The notes under the pieces are model-generated. The model did not search any database, was not told the origin of the DNA, and worked only from the letters and a program-made list of their open reading frames with translations. Source: Streptomyces sp. SCSIO 30461 (GTDB lineage: Bacteria; Actinomycetota; Actinomycetes; Streptomycetales; Streptomycetaceae). Taken from it: DNA of 64,000 nt. The DNA lies in contig NZ_CP146101.1 of the NCBI RefSeq assembly GCF_037023745.1, positions 310,001 through 374,000 on the forward strand, given 5' to 3'. The position numbers and the translations under genes were made by a program. Positions 6,676 to 13,913 of the stretch are shown piece by piece (the stretch's first letter is position 1; each line of letters starts with the position of its first letter).

Positions 6676-7960
6676 TCCATCATTCCCTGTCGCTGCCCCC
6701 GTGCCTCATGCGCCCCGCCTGGAAGCCCTCGGCGAGAGCGCCGCCAAGGAGCAAGTCCGCTGCCTGGTAGCCGAGTTCGAATCGGTCACTGATCCGAGAG
6801 GGGCTTGCGGAGTGCGGTACCGGCTCTCCTCGCTGCTGGCCCTGGTGGTCTGCGCGATGACCCCGTCCGGCCACGACTCGATCACCGCGGCGGCGGAGTG
6901 GTGCCGACGTGCGACGTCGGAGGAACTGGCCGCCTTCGGCTTGCCCTACCACCCACTCCTTGGCCGCTACCGGGTGCCGAGCGAGAAGACCCTGCGCAGC
7001 GTCCTGGGGCGGCTCGATCCCGGTGAGATCGGCGCGGCCAGCTACGACTACCTTCGGCCTCTGCTGTCCGCACAGCCTCACCGGCCGGAGCCGGTAATGC
7101 CCGACGGTGGGGCTGAGCGTGAACAGCGCCGGGCCCACCGGGCGGCCGCCCGCGCCGAGCCGGTACGGCTCCGGCGGCGGGCGATCGCGGTGGACGGCAA
7201 GTGCCTGCGCGGCGCGAGGCGCCCGGACTGCAGCCGGGTCTTCGTCCTGTCCGCCGTCCGTCACGGCGACGGTGTCACTCTCGCCTCCCGCGAGATCGGC
7301 GCGAAGACCAACGAAATCCCCGAGTTCGCACCTCTCCTCGACAGAATCGACGACGCGGATCTCGCGGGGGTGGTCGTTACCGCCGATGCCCTCCACGCCC
7401 AACGCGACCACGCCATCTACCTGCGCGAACGCGGCGCTCACTACCTGCTGACCATCAAGAACAACCAGCGCGGCCAGGCCCGTCAACTCCACGCCCTGCC
7501 CTGGAAGGAGATCCCCGTGATCCATCGCGACGACGCCCGGGGCCACGGCCGTCACGAGCAGCGGCTCGTGCAGGTCGTCACCGTCGAGGGCCTGCTCTTC
7601 CCGCACGCGGCCCAGGTCCTGCGGATCCAGCGCCGTCGCCGTCTCTACGGGGCGAAAAAATGGTCCAGCGAGACCGTCTACGCCATCACCGACCTGCCCG
7701 CCGAGGAAGCGAACGCAGCCGAGATCGCGTCCTGGGCTCGCGGGCACTGGACCGTGGAAAATACCGTCCACTGGTGTCGAGATGTCACCTTCAACGAGGA
7801 CAAGTCCCAGGTCAGGACCCACAACGCGCCCGCCGTACTCGCTGCCCTCCGCGACCTGATCCGCAGCGCGCTCAAGCTCGCCGGCTACGTCAACATCGCC
7901 GCCGGACGACGAGCCCACACCGAGCGCCCCCGCCTCCTAGCCCTCTACGGCATCACATGA
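6665..7960 (+). CDS. ISAs1-family transposase
   Basis: The protein has 431 residues. The N-terminal DDE_Tnp_1-associated region has SVTDPRGACGVRYRLSSLLAL. The catalytic core has AIAVDGKCLRGARR (first Asp), VVVTADALHAQRDHAIYL (second Asp) and YLLTIKNNQ. The C-terminal part has GHWTVENTVHWCRDVTFNED (glutamate region) and NIAAGRRAHTERP. All family blocks are present in order and in one frame, so the element is probably active. The start may be GTG 6662/6665 or a nearby codon inside the hairpin, so the first residues are uncertain. Confidence 0.9.
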   Translation: MFVPPSFPVAAPVPHAPRLEALGESAAKEQVRCLVAEFESVTDPRGACGVRYRLSSLLALVVCAMTPSGHDSITAAAEWCRRATSEELAAFGLPYHPLLGRYRVPSEKTLRSVLGRLDPGEIGAASYDYLRPLLSAQPHRPEPVMPDGGAEREQRRAHRAAARAEPVRLRRRAIAVDGKCLRGARRPDCSRVFVLSAVRHGDGVTLASREIGAKTNEIPEFAPLLDRIDDADLAGVVVTADALHAQRDHAIYLRERGAHYLLTIKNNQRGQARQLHALPWKEIPVIHRDDARGHGRHEQRLVQVVTVEGLLFPHAAQVLRIQRRRRLYGAKKWSSETVYAITDLPAEEANAAEIASWARGHWTVENTVHWCRDVTFNEDKSQVRTHNAPAVLAALRDLIRSALKLAGYVNIAAGRRAHTERPRLLALYGIT

Positions 7961-8170
7961 TCAAACCGGACGATCCAGGCACTCGCCGGGGCCCTGCACT
8001 CCCCCTGGCTTCGCCGGATGGTGCCCCATGCTGCGTTGTCGAATTGCCCGAATACGCCCAGCATGAGGGTTTTCCTCCGTCTTGCGCCGCGTCCCCTCGG
8101 CCCCAAGGGCCGGGGGAGACCCCGTACGTCTGACGCCGCGCGCTGATCCACCGCGGACTACGGGACAGCC

Positions 8171-8310
8171 TTAGGCTACGAGGACACCGGCTGGGCCGTC
8201 GTCATCGTCCGGATCATTGCCGTCACCCCTCAGCGCGTCGCCGACGCGATCGAAGGCGGATCGCTGGGAGTCGAGCCGGACGAAGGTGTAGACGTCCATG
8301 GTCACCCGGA
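8171..8310 (-). pseudogene. Integrase C-terminal tail of element 2
   Basis: The sequence VTMDVYTFVRLDSQRSAFDR, followed by VGDALRGDG and an acidic tail to the stop at 8171, is the last 45 residues of an actinomycete tyrosine recombinase. The catalytic tyrosine is in DVYTF. Everything upstream is gone. The same ending is found at 10438-10774. The stop codon directly abuts the right end of the MITE-like element. Confidence 0.75.
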
Positions 8311-8604
8311 TCAAGGCGGCCCGCCTACGACGGACCGCGCGCGCTGGCGGCCAAAGGCCGCCACCGCTCCCAGCTGCCCCTGCCTGCCAGCGCGCAACAG
8401 CGACACGGCGAACAGCCAGCGCAGCAAGCACCCCGAAGGAGCGGCCCGTACCGGTGATGACGGGCCGTAGGCGGAGGTTCGTGGGATCAGGAGTCCGTGA
8501 GGGTGGCCACGATGTTGTCGGGGTGGTCGAGCCAGGCGGTGTTGGGACGAAGCAAGGCCCTACGTCAGGAGCCATGATGGCCAACGAATGCTGGAGGTAC
8601 CGGC

Positions 8605-8985
8605 GTGACTAGCAGTGCAAAGCTCCCCATGCCGAGACCGCTCCACGAACTGGACGGCGTACACGACTTTCTCGACGACGTTCGCCTACGGCCAGGCATG
8701 TACGTACGAGGCCGTTCCATCTTGCATCTCCAGTCGATCCTGTACGGGTACAGCGTCGCCTGCGAGATCCATGGAGCGCCAGCAGTGACGGACTTCGAGC
8801 ACTTCGGACCGTTCAGCGAGTGGCTTTGGCCGCGGCTCGGCATGGAGTACTCAAGCGCGGTCGGCTGGGCTGTCGAGATCGAACGGGCAGCAGAAGCTGC
8901 GGGCATCCAACCCCTGGACATGTTCTTCGACCTATTGGACGAGTTCCGCGCCGGACGCGACGATGCCGCCCCGAAAGCTGTCTAG
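8605..8985 (+). CDS. Conserved hypothetical protein, 126 residues
   Basis: This is a soluble 126-residue protein with no signal or membrane segment. It is rich in aromatic and acidic residues, for example LHELDGVHDFLDDV, RLRPGMYVRG and FGPFSEWLWPRLGM. The RPGMY words recall the GyrB/ParE loop, but no GHKL ATPase motifs surround them, so relation to topoisomerases is not supported. The even composition and lack of frame damage indicate a real gene. A guess would be an immunity-type or small regulatory protein carried by element 2, but I do not recognise it. Confidence 0.55.
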   Translation: MTSSAKLPMPRPLHELDGVHDFLDDVRLRPGMYVRGRSILHLQSILYGYSVACEIHGAPAVTDFEHFGPFSEWLWPRLGMEYSSAVGWAVEIERAAEAAGIQPLDMFFDLLDEFRAGRDDAAPKAV

Positions 8986-9068
8986 TCGGAAAGCGTGTTG
9001 GCTGCCAACCTTGAGGCGGCGCACCGCACCTTGTCGGAAGCGGCCTGATGAGCGGCTGCATCGGCCCG

Positions 9069-9563
9069 TCAGATGTAGGTCCAGCGCCATGCGTTCGAGC
9101 TGTACGTGCACTTGATCTTCGTGCCGCCCGCGGTGGTGGTGATGGCGCCGTGGTCGCTGTTCCGGCAGAACTGCCCTGCCGAGTAGCAGTTTCCCGAGTT
9201 GGAGACGATGGAGCACGTGCCGATGCTGTCCTGACCGCTGCTGTTTCCTCTGCCGCTGTCGGCGGTTTTGGCCGTTGCGGTCTTGGTGACGGTGACCGTG
9301 GGGCCGGGTTTCGCCTTGGCCTTGACGGTCTCGGTGATGGTCGGGCCGGGCTCGGGCGTGGCTGTGACGGTCGCGGTAACGGTCGTCGCGGGTTTGACCT
9401 TGGTCGCGATGGACTGTTGCCCGTCGTCCCCGGCCGAGCCGATGAGCGTGCCCGTGATCAACAGGGCCGTGCCGCCAACCCACACGAGCACGCGCTTGTG
9501 GAGCGGACGGGTGTCGGGCGGGCGTGGTGCAGGCGGTATGGGAGTCGCGTATGGGTTGGTCAT
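9069..9563 (-). CDS. Membrane-anchored extracellular protein with cysteine-rich end
   Basis: The protein has 164 residues. A short cytosolic proline-rich N-terminus leads to one membrane segment (LVWVGGTALLITGTLIGSA, about residues 27-45). A Thr/Val/Lys-rich low-complexity linker follows (about 55-105). The compact C-terminal domain has four cysteines in CSIVSNSGNCYSAGQFCRNS and KCTYSS. The CYxAGQFCR motif is a pattern I associate with small proteins carried by Streptomyces mobile elements, but I know of no function. The gene is intact. Confidence 0.65.
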   Translation of the reverse strand: MTNPYATPIPPAPRPPDTRPLHKRVLVWVGGTALLITGTLIGSAGDDGQQSIATKVKPATTVTATVTATPEPGPTITETVKAKAKPGPTVTVTKTATAKTADSGRGNSSGQDSIGTCSIVSNSGNCYSAGQFCRNSDHGAITTTAGGTKIKCTYSSNAWRWTYI

Positions 9564-9873
9564 TTCGTCCCCCAGAGTGTTTCGGGTGGAGCGACCGTAG
9601 TGCCCAACCGCGCTGTGTGTGCAGGGTGTGCAAGAGGGGTGTCCAATCTGTGACCCACGCCGGGTTTGTGGTCCAGCGCAGGATGGCGGAGTCAGGCCGT
9701 ATGGAGCTCGGCGAGGGGGCGACGGCCTTCAGAGAGAGATCGGTGAGCGTTTGATCGGAGCAGTGCGGTACAGCAGCGAAGTACAGCAACCCCAGCAATC
9801 GCCAGCACCCACCATCGGCCCTTGTGACCCTGTCTGTGGCCCGAATGACCTGCGATGACCGATCTCTCCAGAG
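9564..9873. other. Intergenic region at the right end of element 2
   Basis: No credible gene is present. It includes the upstream region of the membrane-anchored protein and, at 9769-9775 and 9782-9790, the direct pair TACAGCA / TACAGCAAC. That pair is a candidate arm-type doublet just left of att core copy 3. Confidence 0.4.
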
Positions 9874-9918
9874 CTACGGATTCAGAAGGTTGCAGGTTCG
9901 AATCCTGACGAGTGCACA
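9874..9918 (+). repeat. att core copy 3 (tRNA-Arg 3' half, slightly diverged)
   Basis: This copy has the same order as 817-860 with one inserted T (GGATTCAG) and one C-to-A change (CCTGACGAG). It is flanked on the right by a perfect 16-bp hairpin (9924-9939 with 9944-9959) and a TTGACGGCA doublet. The changes mean it is older or under no constraint compared with copy 2. Confidence 0.85.
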
Positions 9919-9923
9919 ACAGA

Positions 9924-9959
9924 CCAGAGGCCCTGTGGAGTGATCCACAGGGCCTCTGG
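9924..9959 (+). terminator. Perfect 16-bp hairpin beside att core copy 3
   Basis: CCAGAGGCCCTGTGGA (9924-9939) and TCCACAGGGCCTCTGG (9944-9959) pair without mismatch around GTGA and are followed by CTTTTGCC. It is a strong terminator-type structure and a longer version of the one at 6373-6398. Confidence 0.8.
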
Positions 9960-10071
9960 CTTTTGCCTTGACGGCAGTGCTTGACGACAGCCGCCTCAGA
10001 GTGCGTGGAGTGCTCTTGCGGGGCGCTGCTTGAAGGAGCAGGTATTCCTGAGCCCGGCCGGAGCGTGTGCG

Positions 10072-10371
10072 TCAGACGGTCGCGGCCAGCCATCCGATGG
10101 TTTCGGTGGTGTGCTTTCCGTCGCTCTTGGTGGCGCCGGCGTACACCTCGTTGAGGCGGATCAGGAAGCCCGTGTTCGTGACGTCATGGACGCGGATCCC
10201 CGGGGTCTCCGGGCCGTTGAAGGTCTGGGTCAGCGGGAGGACGACGACGTTGGAACCGGCAGGGAACGGGGTCGGAAACGTGACCCGCGTGAAGGTCGAG
10301 GTGTTGCCCCCGCTCGTCTCGATCGGGTTGTCGGACCTCAGGTCGATCTTGCCGGTCTGGATGAAGCTCAT
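10072..10371 (-). CDS. H-type-lectin-like small protein
   Basis: The ATG at 10371 has GAAGGAAG a few bases upstream and is preferred over longer frames. The product of about 99 residues, starting MSFIQTGKIDLRS, is beta-rich. The blocks FTRVTFPTPFPAGSNVVVLP, IRVHDVTNTGFLIRL and the terminal IGWLAA resemble H-type lectin domains (FPKPF, TxxGF and WxA patterns). No signal peptide is present, so it is probably cytosolic or released by lysis. Such domains bind sugars (GalNAc in known cases); the ligand here is unknown. It sits between att core copy 3 and the third integrase relic. Confidence 0.6.
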   Translation of the reverse strand: MSFIQTGKIDLRSDNPIETSGGNTSTFTRVTFPTPFPAGSNVVVLPLTQTFNGPETPGIRVHDVTNTGFLIRLNEVYAGATKSDGKHTTETIGWLAATV

Positions 10372-10437
10372 TGTCGACTTCCTTCGTGTAGGGGGGTTGG
10401 ATTGCTCGGCTGTCACCGGCAACCGATGGAAGGCTCG

Positions 10438-10774
10438 TCACCGAATCGGCCCTGTATGCCGAAGTCCCGCAAACGAGTGATCACCTTTCGGACAGCGGTG
10501 GATCTTGCGCTTCTCGGCTGGTCCACGGGCCGGAGGCTTCTGGACGACTACGAGGGCACCGGCCACGCCGTCGTCATTGTCCGGATCTGTGCCATCGCCC
10601 GTCAGTGCGTCCCAGACACGGTCGAAGGCGGATCGCTGGGAGTCGAGCCGGACGAAGGTGTGGATGTCCATGGCCACGCGGATCGAGCCGGCCGAGGACT
10701 TCCATGGTCATGCGGGAGTCGGCGCCCTGTTCGTGGAGGAGCGAGGCGCAGGTCGTGAAAGCTTTTGCGGACAT
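10438..10774 (-). pseudogene. Integrase C-terminal remnant of element 3, frameshifted
   Basis: One frame (from about 10774) gives TTCASLLHEQGADSR and MTMEVLGRLDP, matching the HxxR/LGH region but lacking HDLRH. The next frame gives MDIHTFVRLDSQRSAFDR with VWDALTGDGTDPDNDD, the tyrosine-bearing tail. A frameshift near 10670 joins them. The tail is nearly the same as that at 8171-8310, so elements 2 and 3 had related integrases. Confidence 0.75.
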
Positions 10775-10775
10775 C

Positions 10776-11401
10776 GGCGGGTGCGCGGCGTCTCGAAGGA
10801 ACGGTTCAGGTTGTGCGGCTCGGCAGGGGAAAGGCGAGGCTCATGGCCCGTGCCCTTCCAGTTGCCCCCGCGCCCTTTCGGTCGGCGATTTGCTGAGCAC
10901 GCCGAGCACGGAGCGCCGCCACGCACTCGGACGGCAGGTCACGCTGTCACCCGATCATGCAGCAGTCCCTCATGGTCATGCTGAGCAGACGTAGACGACT
11001 GCGGCGCATATCAGGTGAGAGGGGCGGCAATCCCGGGGAGCCGTCGCGGGGTTCACGCGGTCGGCGTGGCCGCGAGGCGCTCCGCCAGCCGTGTCCCTAT
11101 GCCCACGGCCTGACCGCCTTCCGGTCGGGCCTGGAGTGCCTCGGCGGTATCGACCCTTGCCGGGTGCCGCGTGCCCGGCAAGGGTCTGCCCGGCCGCTCC
11201 TCTCTTGCCGACTGTGGCGATCTTTGCGAAAGCTTCCAGTGAAGATTCGGTCCGTGTGGCCCTTCCTTGCGATTTCTCAACCCTTCCGCCTGTTGGGTTA
11301 CATTTGCAAACATTACGGCGTTGCTCTGGATTGTCTTTGCGTGGTGTCCCCGGCCGGAGGTCATGATGGTGCCTCAACTGCCCGCACCCCCAGGAGATTC
11401 C
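10776..11401. other. Non-coding junction between the island and the core region
   Basis: No open frame here has a ribosome-binding site or recognisable product. A less GC-rich patch around 11260-11340 precedes the small membrane-protein gene at 11402 and probably holds its promoter. The island/core boundary should lie somewhere in this stretch. Confidence 0.45.
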
Positions 11402-11692
11402 ATGTCGAGTGTGGTGGCTTGTGCCCAGGATTCACATCCCGGTCGGTTCAGTGGACTCATCACGGTGATCGTCATCGTGCTGGTCCTGTCGCCGCGCACC
11501 GCTGAGGTCGTCGGCGCGTATGTGAACGCGCTGGCGCTCGCGGGGGTGCTGGCGGGCGGCGGCACGGCGGTGGCGTACCGCAGTCGCGGCATCCGTGGCC
11601 TCCGCGGCAACCGGTGGCTCAGCGGTCCGCCGGCTGAGGGCGCTCGAACAACTGGAGCACGCCGCCGACGGAGAAGCACAGAGCGCCGGTGA
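11402..11692 (+). CDS. Small two-helix membrane protein
   Basis: The start ATG at 11402 is preceded by AGGAGATTCC, a good ribosome-binding site. The protein of about 96 residues begins MSSVVACAQDSHPGRFSGL. It has a strongly hydrophobic segment LITVIVIVLVL, a short PRTAE loop, a second segment VNALALAGVLAGGGTAVAY and a basic C-terminus. The last 74 bases overlap the convergent gene on the other strand, so the true end may be nonfunctional sequence. Its role is unknown. Confidence 0.5.
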   Translation: MSSVVACAQDSHPGRFSGLITVIVIVLVLSPRTAEVVGAYVNALALAGVLAGGGTAVAYRSRGIRGLRGNRWLSGPPAEGARTTGARRRRRSTERR

Positions 11693-12479
11693 GGGTTCCC
11701 CAGTTGGCGATCGAGGCGTTTACCAGGCTGCCGGTACTCGGAATGTTGAAGTCGGCCAGGGCCGAGATCATGAAGAGCACCGAACCGGCCTGGTTGACCG
11801 CCACGATCCACCAGCCGAGGTCGTGCGGCCGGAGGTCCGGGTGGCCATGGCACACCTCTTCCAGCGCGAGGTGCCCCGAGATCAGGAAGAGCAGGCAGCC
11901 CACCATGTCGGGGGTCCAGATGAGCCGGTTGGCCTGTTGGGTGGAGAGCCCCTGCAGGAACGAGTCGAGGAGGTTGAGGCCGAACACCAGGGTCCCGGCG
12001 AACAGGACGAACGTGCTGAGCCAGTCGATCCGCATCGGCTCGTAGCTCCACCAGCGCCAGCGGCGGGTCTCCAGTGTGTCCGCCGTGTCGGCCGTGGTGC
12101 CCAGGGTGGGTGCGTTGATCGTCTGGAGCAGGGAGGCGTAGCCGCCCGCGTTGAAGGACAGGCCGCCCGCGAAGTAGACCAGCGCGCTGGTAAGGGCGGC
12201 GGCGCCGGCGATGGCGATCGCAGCGCCTGCGGCGAACAGCGCGCCGCCGATGGTGAAGGTCACCGCCGCCACGGTGTTCAGGGTCCCCAGCCTGCCGATG
12301 GAGGCTGCGTCGGCCGGCTGCCGGGTTTCCGGTGCTTCTTCGGCGGCCCTGACCCTCAGCGTGCCGCGTTTGCGTGCCGCGCGTGACTCCCACACCGCGA
12401 TCCCGCCGGCCGCGGGGCGCCAGGTCAGTCTGGTGGTGAAAGGTCCCGCCCCTTCGGCCCGCTTCTCGATGTGACGCAC
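11619..12479 (-). CDS. Multi-pass membrane protein, YrhK-like
   Basis: The protein has 286 residues with a basic N-terminal cytosolic region of about 65 residues, then about seven hydrophobic segments. The first is TVAAVTFTIGGALFAAGAAIAI and the last is LTGALCFSVGGVLQLFE. The repeated NxxGSxLFxxS-type pattern (NQAGSVLFMISAL and TVAAVTFTIGGALF) recalls the YrhK domain found in bacterial membrane proteins of unknown role. It reads toward the island and converges with the small membrane-protein gene. A transport or sensing role cannot be separated from sequence alone. Confidence 0.7.
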   Translation of the reverse strand: MRHIEKRAEGAGPFTTRLTWRPAAGGIAVWESRAARKRGTLRVRAAEEAPETRQPADAASIGRLGTLNTVAAVTFTIGGALFAAGAAIAIAGAAALTSALVYFAGGLSFNAGGYASLLQTINAPTLGTTADTADTLETRRWRWWSYEPMRIDWLSTFVLFAGTLVFGLNLLDSFLQGLSTQQANRLIWTPDMVGCLLFLISGHLALEEVCHGHPDLRPHDLGWWIVAVNQAGSVLFMISALADFNIPSTGSLVNASIANWGTLTGALCFSVGGVLQLFERPQPADR

Positions 12480-12520
12480 GCCCGCAAGCGTAGGAGCACG
12501 GCGCCTCCGAGGGGTGGAGG

Positions 12521-13423
12521 ATGGACCGCATGGGTGGTGACACAGGCGGCCGGTGGCGGTTCCGCGGGATGGGCTGGGACTGGGAGGCGGCCGTGCCCGT
12601 GCTGCGGTGGGGGCGGGGTGCCGAGCGGCGTGACGGCGGCCTCGGGTACGGGCGGGAGCTCGGGTTCCGGGCCGTCGGGGCGCGGGAGTGCCAGGGAGCT
12701 CGGGGGAACGCCTGTCCGCTCGGGGCCGTGGTGCCGGGACGCAGCACGGGAGGGTTGTGCCCGGAGTGCGCGCGGCTGGACCGGGCGCACTCGGTGGCCG
12801 CCGACACGATCGCCGACGATCCGCGGCCGTACCGCGTGTATCTGGCGTGGTTCGGGCCAGGTCTGGTGAAGGTGGGGATCACCGCGGAGGAGCGGGGCAG
12901 CGCGCGGCTGTTGGAGCAGGGGGCGGTGGTGTTCGGCTGGCTGGGGCGGGGGCCGCTGATGGCGGCGCGGCGTACGGAGGAACTGCTGCGGGCGGCGCTC
13001 GGGGTGCCGGACCGGATTCCGTACGCGCAGAAGCGTGCGGTGCGTGCCCTCCTGCCGTCCACGGTGCGGGAGCGGGCGGCGGAGCTCGATGCGCTGCACG
13101 CGCGTGCCGTCGTCCTCGATGCACTGCCCGAGGCGCTGGAGCGAGTGCCGTTCCGGCCGGCCGACCAGGTGGCCGTTTTCGGGCTCGACGGTGCCCCGGT
13201 GGCTTCGGCCGCCGTACGGGAGTTGGTGGAGGGCGGGACGGTCGCCGGGCGGCTGGTGGCCGCAGCCGGGCCCGATCTGCATCTGGCCGGTGCCGACGGG
13301 CGGATCATCGTGGTGGACACCCGGGTGATGGCCGGGTGGGAGCTGGTGGCGGCCGATCCGCGCGACGCCGTCACCGTCCCGCTGGAGGAACTGCCGCGGG
13401 GGGTGCAGGACGGGCTTTTCTGA
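12521..13423 (+). CDS. DUF2797 family protein
   Basis: The 300-residue soluble protein has cysteines in ECQGARGNACPLG and GLCPECARLD (about residues 56-85), possibly a metal site. The core YRVYLAWFGPGLVKVGITAE (about 104-123) is followed by an ARLLEQGA segment. This YxxYxAxFG...KVGIT pattern is the DUF2797 signature and recalls the GIY-YIG nuclease core (GxVKVGxT). Function is not established. The start ATG at 12521 lies shortly after the divergent membrane-protein gene. Confidence 0.75.
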   Translation: MDRMGGDTGGRWRFRGMGWDWEAAVPVLRWGRGAERRDGGLGYGRELGFRAVGARECQGARGNACPLGAVVPGRSTGGLCPECARLDRAHSVAADTIADDPRPYRVYLAWFGPGLVKVGITAEERGSARLLEQGAVVFGWLGRGPLMAARRTEELLRAALGVPDRIPYAQKRAVRALLPSTVRERAAELDALHARAVVLDALPEALERVPFRPADQVAVFGLDGAPVASAAVRELVEGGTVAGRLVAAAGPDLHLAGADGRIIVVDTRVMAGWELVAADPRDAVTVPLEELPRGVQDGLF

Positions 13424-13568
13424 GCCCGCCGTGTCTGTGCACCGACTGCTTCGGTCCACCGGCCGCTTCGGTCCACCGGCCGCATCGGCAGCGGGCTCGG
13501 TAAAGACTCGGATCCCTTTGGGCTGGGAGCCTGGACACCGCGTCGACGCACGTCGGAGGGTGGTCGGC

Positions 13569-13913
13569 ATGAGCGATCACCTCGTGGCGGGGATCGAACC
13601 GCCCTACTACACCGTCGTGTTCACCTCCCGGCTGCGGCCTGATGGCGATCACGACGCGTACACCGAGACAGCCCGGCGCATGGAGGAACTCGTCGCCGGG
13701 GTGCCGGGCTTCCTCGGGTACGAGTCCGCCCGCACGCCGGGCGGTCTCGGGATCACCGTCGGGTACTTCCGGGACGAGGAGGCCATCGCCGCCTGGCGGA
13801 TGGACCTGGAGCACCAGAGCGCGCAGCGGCGGGGCCGTGCGGAGTGGTACGAGCGGTACAGCGTCCATGTCGGTCGGGTGGAACGGAGTTACGGCCATGT
13901 GCGCGCCGAATAG
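13569..13913 (+). CDS. Antibiotic-biosynthesis-monooxygenase-fold protein (ABM/Dabb type)
   Basis: The protein has 114 residues. GGAGGG upstream sets the start at ATG 13569. The sequence YYTVVFTSRLRPDGDHDAY, VPGFLGYESAR, ITVGYFRDEEAIAAWR and the terminal WYERYSVHVGRVERSYG follow the dimeric ferredoxin-like ABM pattern (short beta strand, helix with a Tyr, GFLG.ES, W...H). The family includes heme-degrading and quinone-forming oxygenases and simple stress proteins; the substrate is unknown here. The stop overlaps the next gene's start by 17 bases, so the two are co-translated. Confidence 0.75.
   Translation: MSDHLVAGIEPPYYTVVFTSRLRPDGDHDAYTETARRMEELVAGVPGFLGYESARTPGGLGITVGYFRDEEAIAAWRMDLEHQSAQRRGRAEWYERYSVHVGRVERSYGHVRAE

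Larger units (their letters stand above)
6530..7996 (+). mobile_element. ISAs1-family insertion sequence, complete, with 10-bp target duplication
   Basis: The inverted ends are CAGGGCCCCGGCGAGTGCC (from 6536) and its complement, ending at 7996. The left end has an extra CAGGGC repeat. CACTCCCCCT flanks the element at 6520-6529 and 7997-8006, a perfect 10-bp target duplication. Between lies one intact transposase gene. The intact structure implies that the insertion is much younger than the surrounding integrase relics. Confidence 0.88.
6477..8170. mobile_element. MITE-like or remnant IS with imperfect inverted ends, split by ISAs1
   Basis: The left end (6477-6519, GGATGTCCCGTAATCC...) and the reverse complement of the right end (8170 back to about 8123, GGCTGTCCCGTAGTCC...) can be aligned over roughly 45 bp and share CGCGCG and TACGG blocks. 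Without the ISAs1 element the unit would be about 220 bp with no coding capacity, as in miniature inverted-repeat elements derived from IS5-like transposons. No clear target duplication was found, so the call is tentative. Confidence 0.5.
6319..9918. mobile_element. Decayed integrative element 2 at tRNA-Arg
   Basis: The element is delimited by att core copies 2 and 3. It contains an integrase tail at 8171-8310, the nested MITE-like and ISAs1 elements, a conserved 126-residue hypothetical protein and a membrane-anchored cysteine protein. Terminator and TTGACGGCA arms near 6.4 kb match those beside copy 3, so elements 2 and 3 are relatives inserted in tandem. Confidence 0.6.
9874..10780. mobile_element. 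Remnant of a third tRNA-Arg integrative element
   Basis: It starts at att core copy 3 and includes the TTGACGGCA doublet, the lectin-like gene and an integrase remnant. No fourth att core is seen to the right, so the distal end is lost or too diverged to recognise. The right limit given is just the end of recognisable integrase sequence. Confidence 0.45.

Noticed and set aside
8605..8985. RPGMY motif suggesting a GyrB/ParE-type ATPase fragment
   Set aside because: The surrounding GHKL motifs (N, G1, G2 boxes) are missing and the protein is complete at 126 residues, so topoisomerase relation is not supported.
8988..9018. GGAAAGCGTGTTGG at 8988-9002, similar to the tRNA-Ser(GGA) anticodon 3' side
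   Set aside because: Only 14-15 bases match. The variable arm and T-arm that follow in the other two copies are absent. Too short to call an att relic.
10957..11505. Long open frame across the island/core junction
   Set aside because: It has no ribosome-binding site, an arginine-rich random composition, and overlaps a better-supported small membrane-protein gene in another frame.
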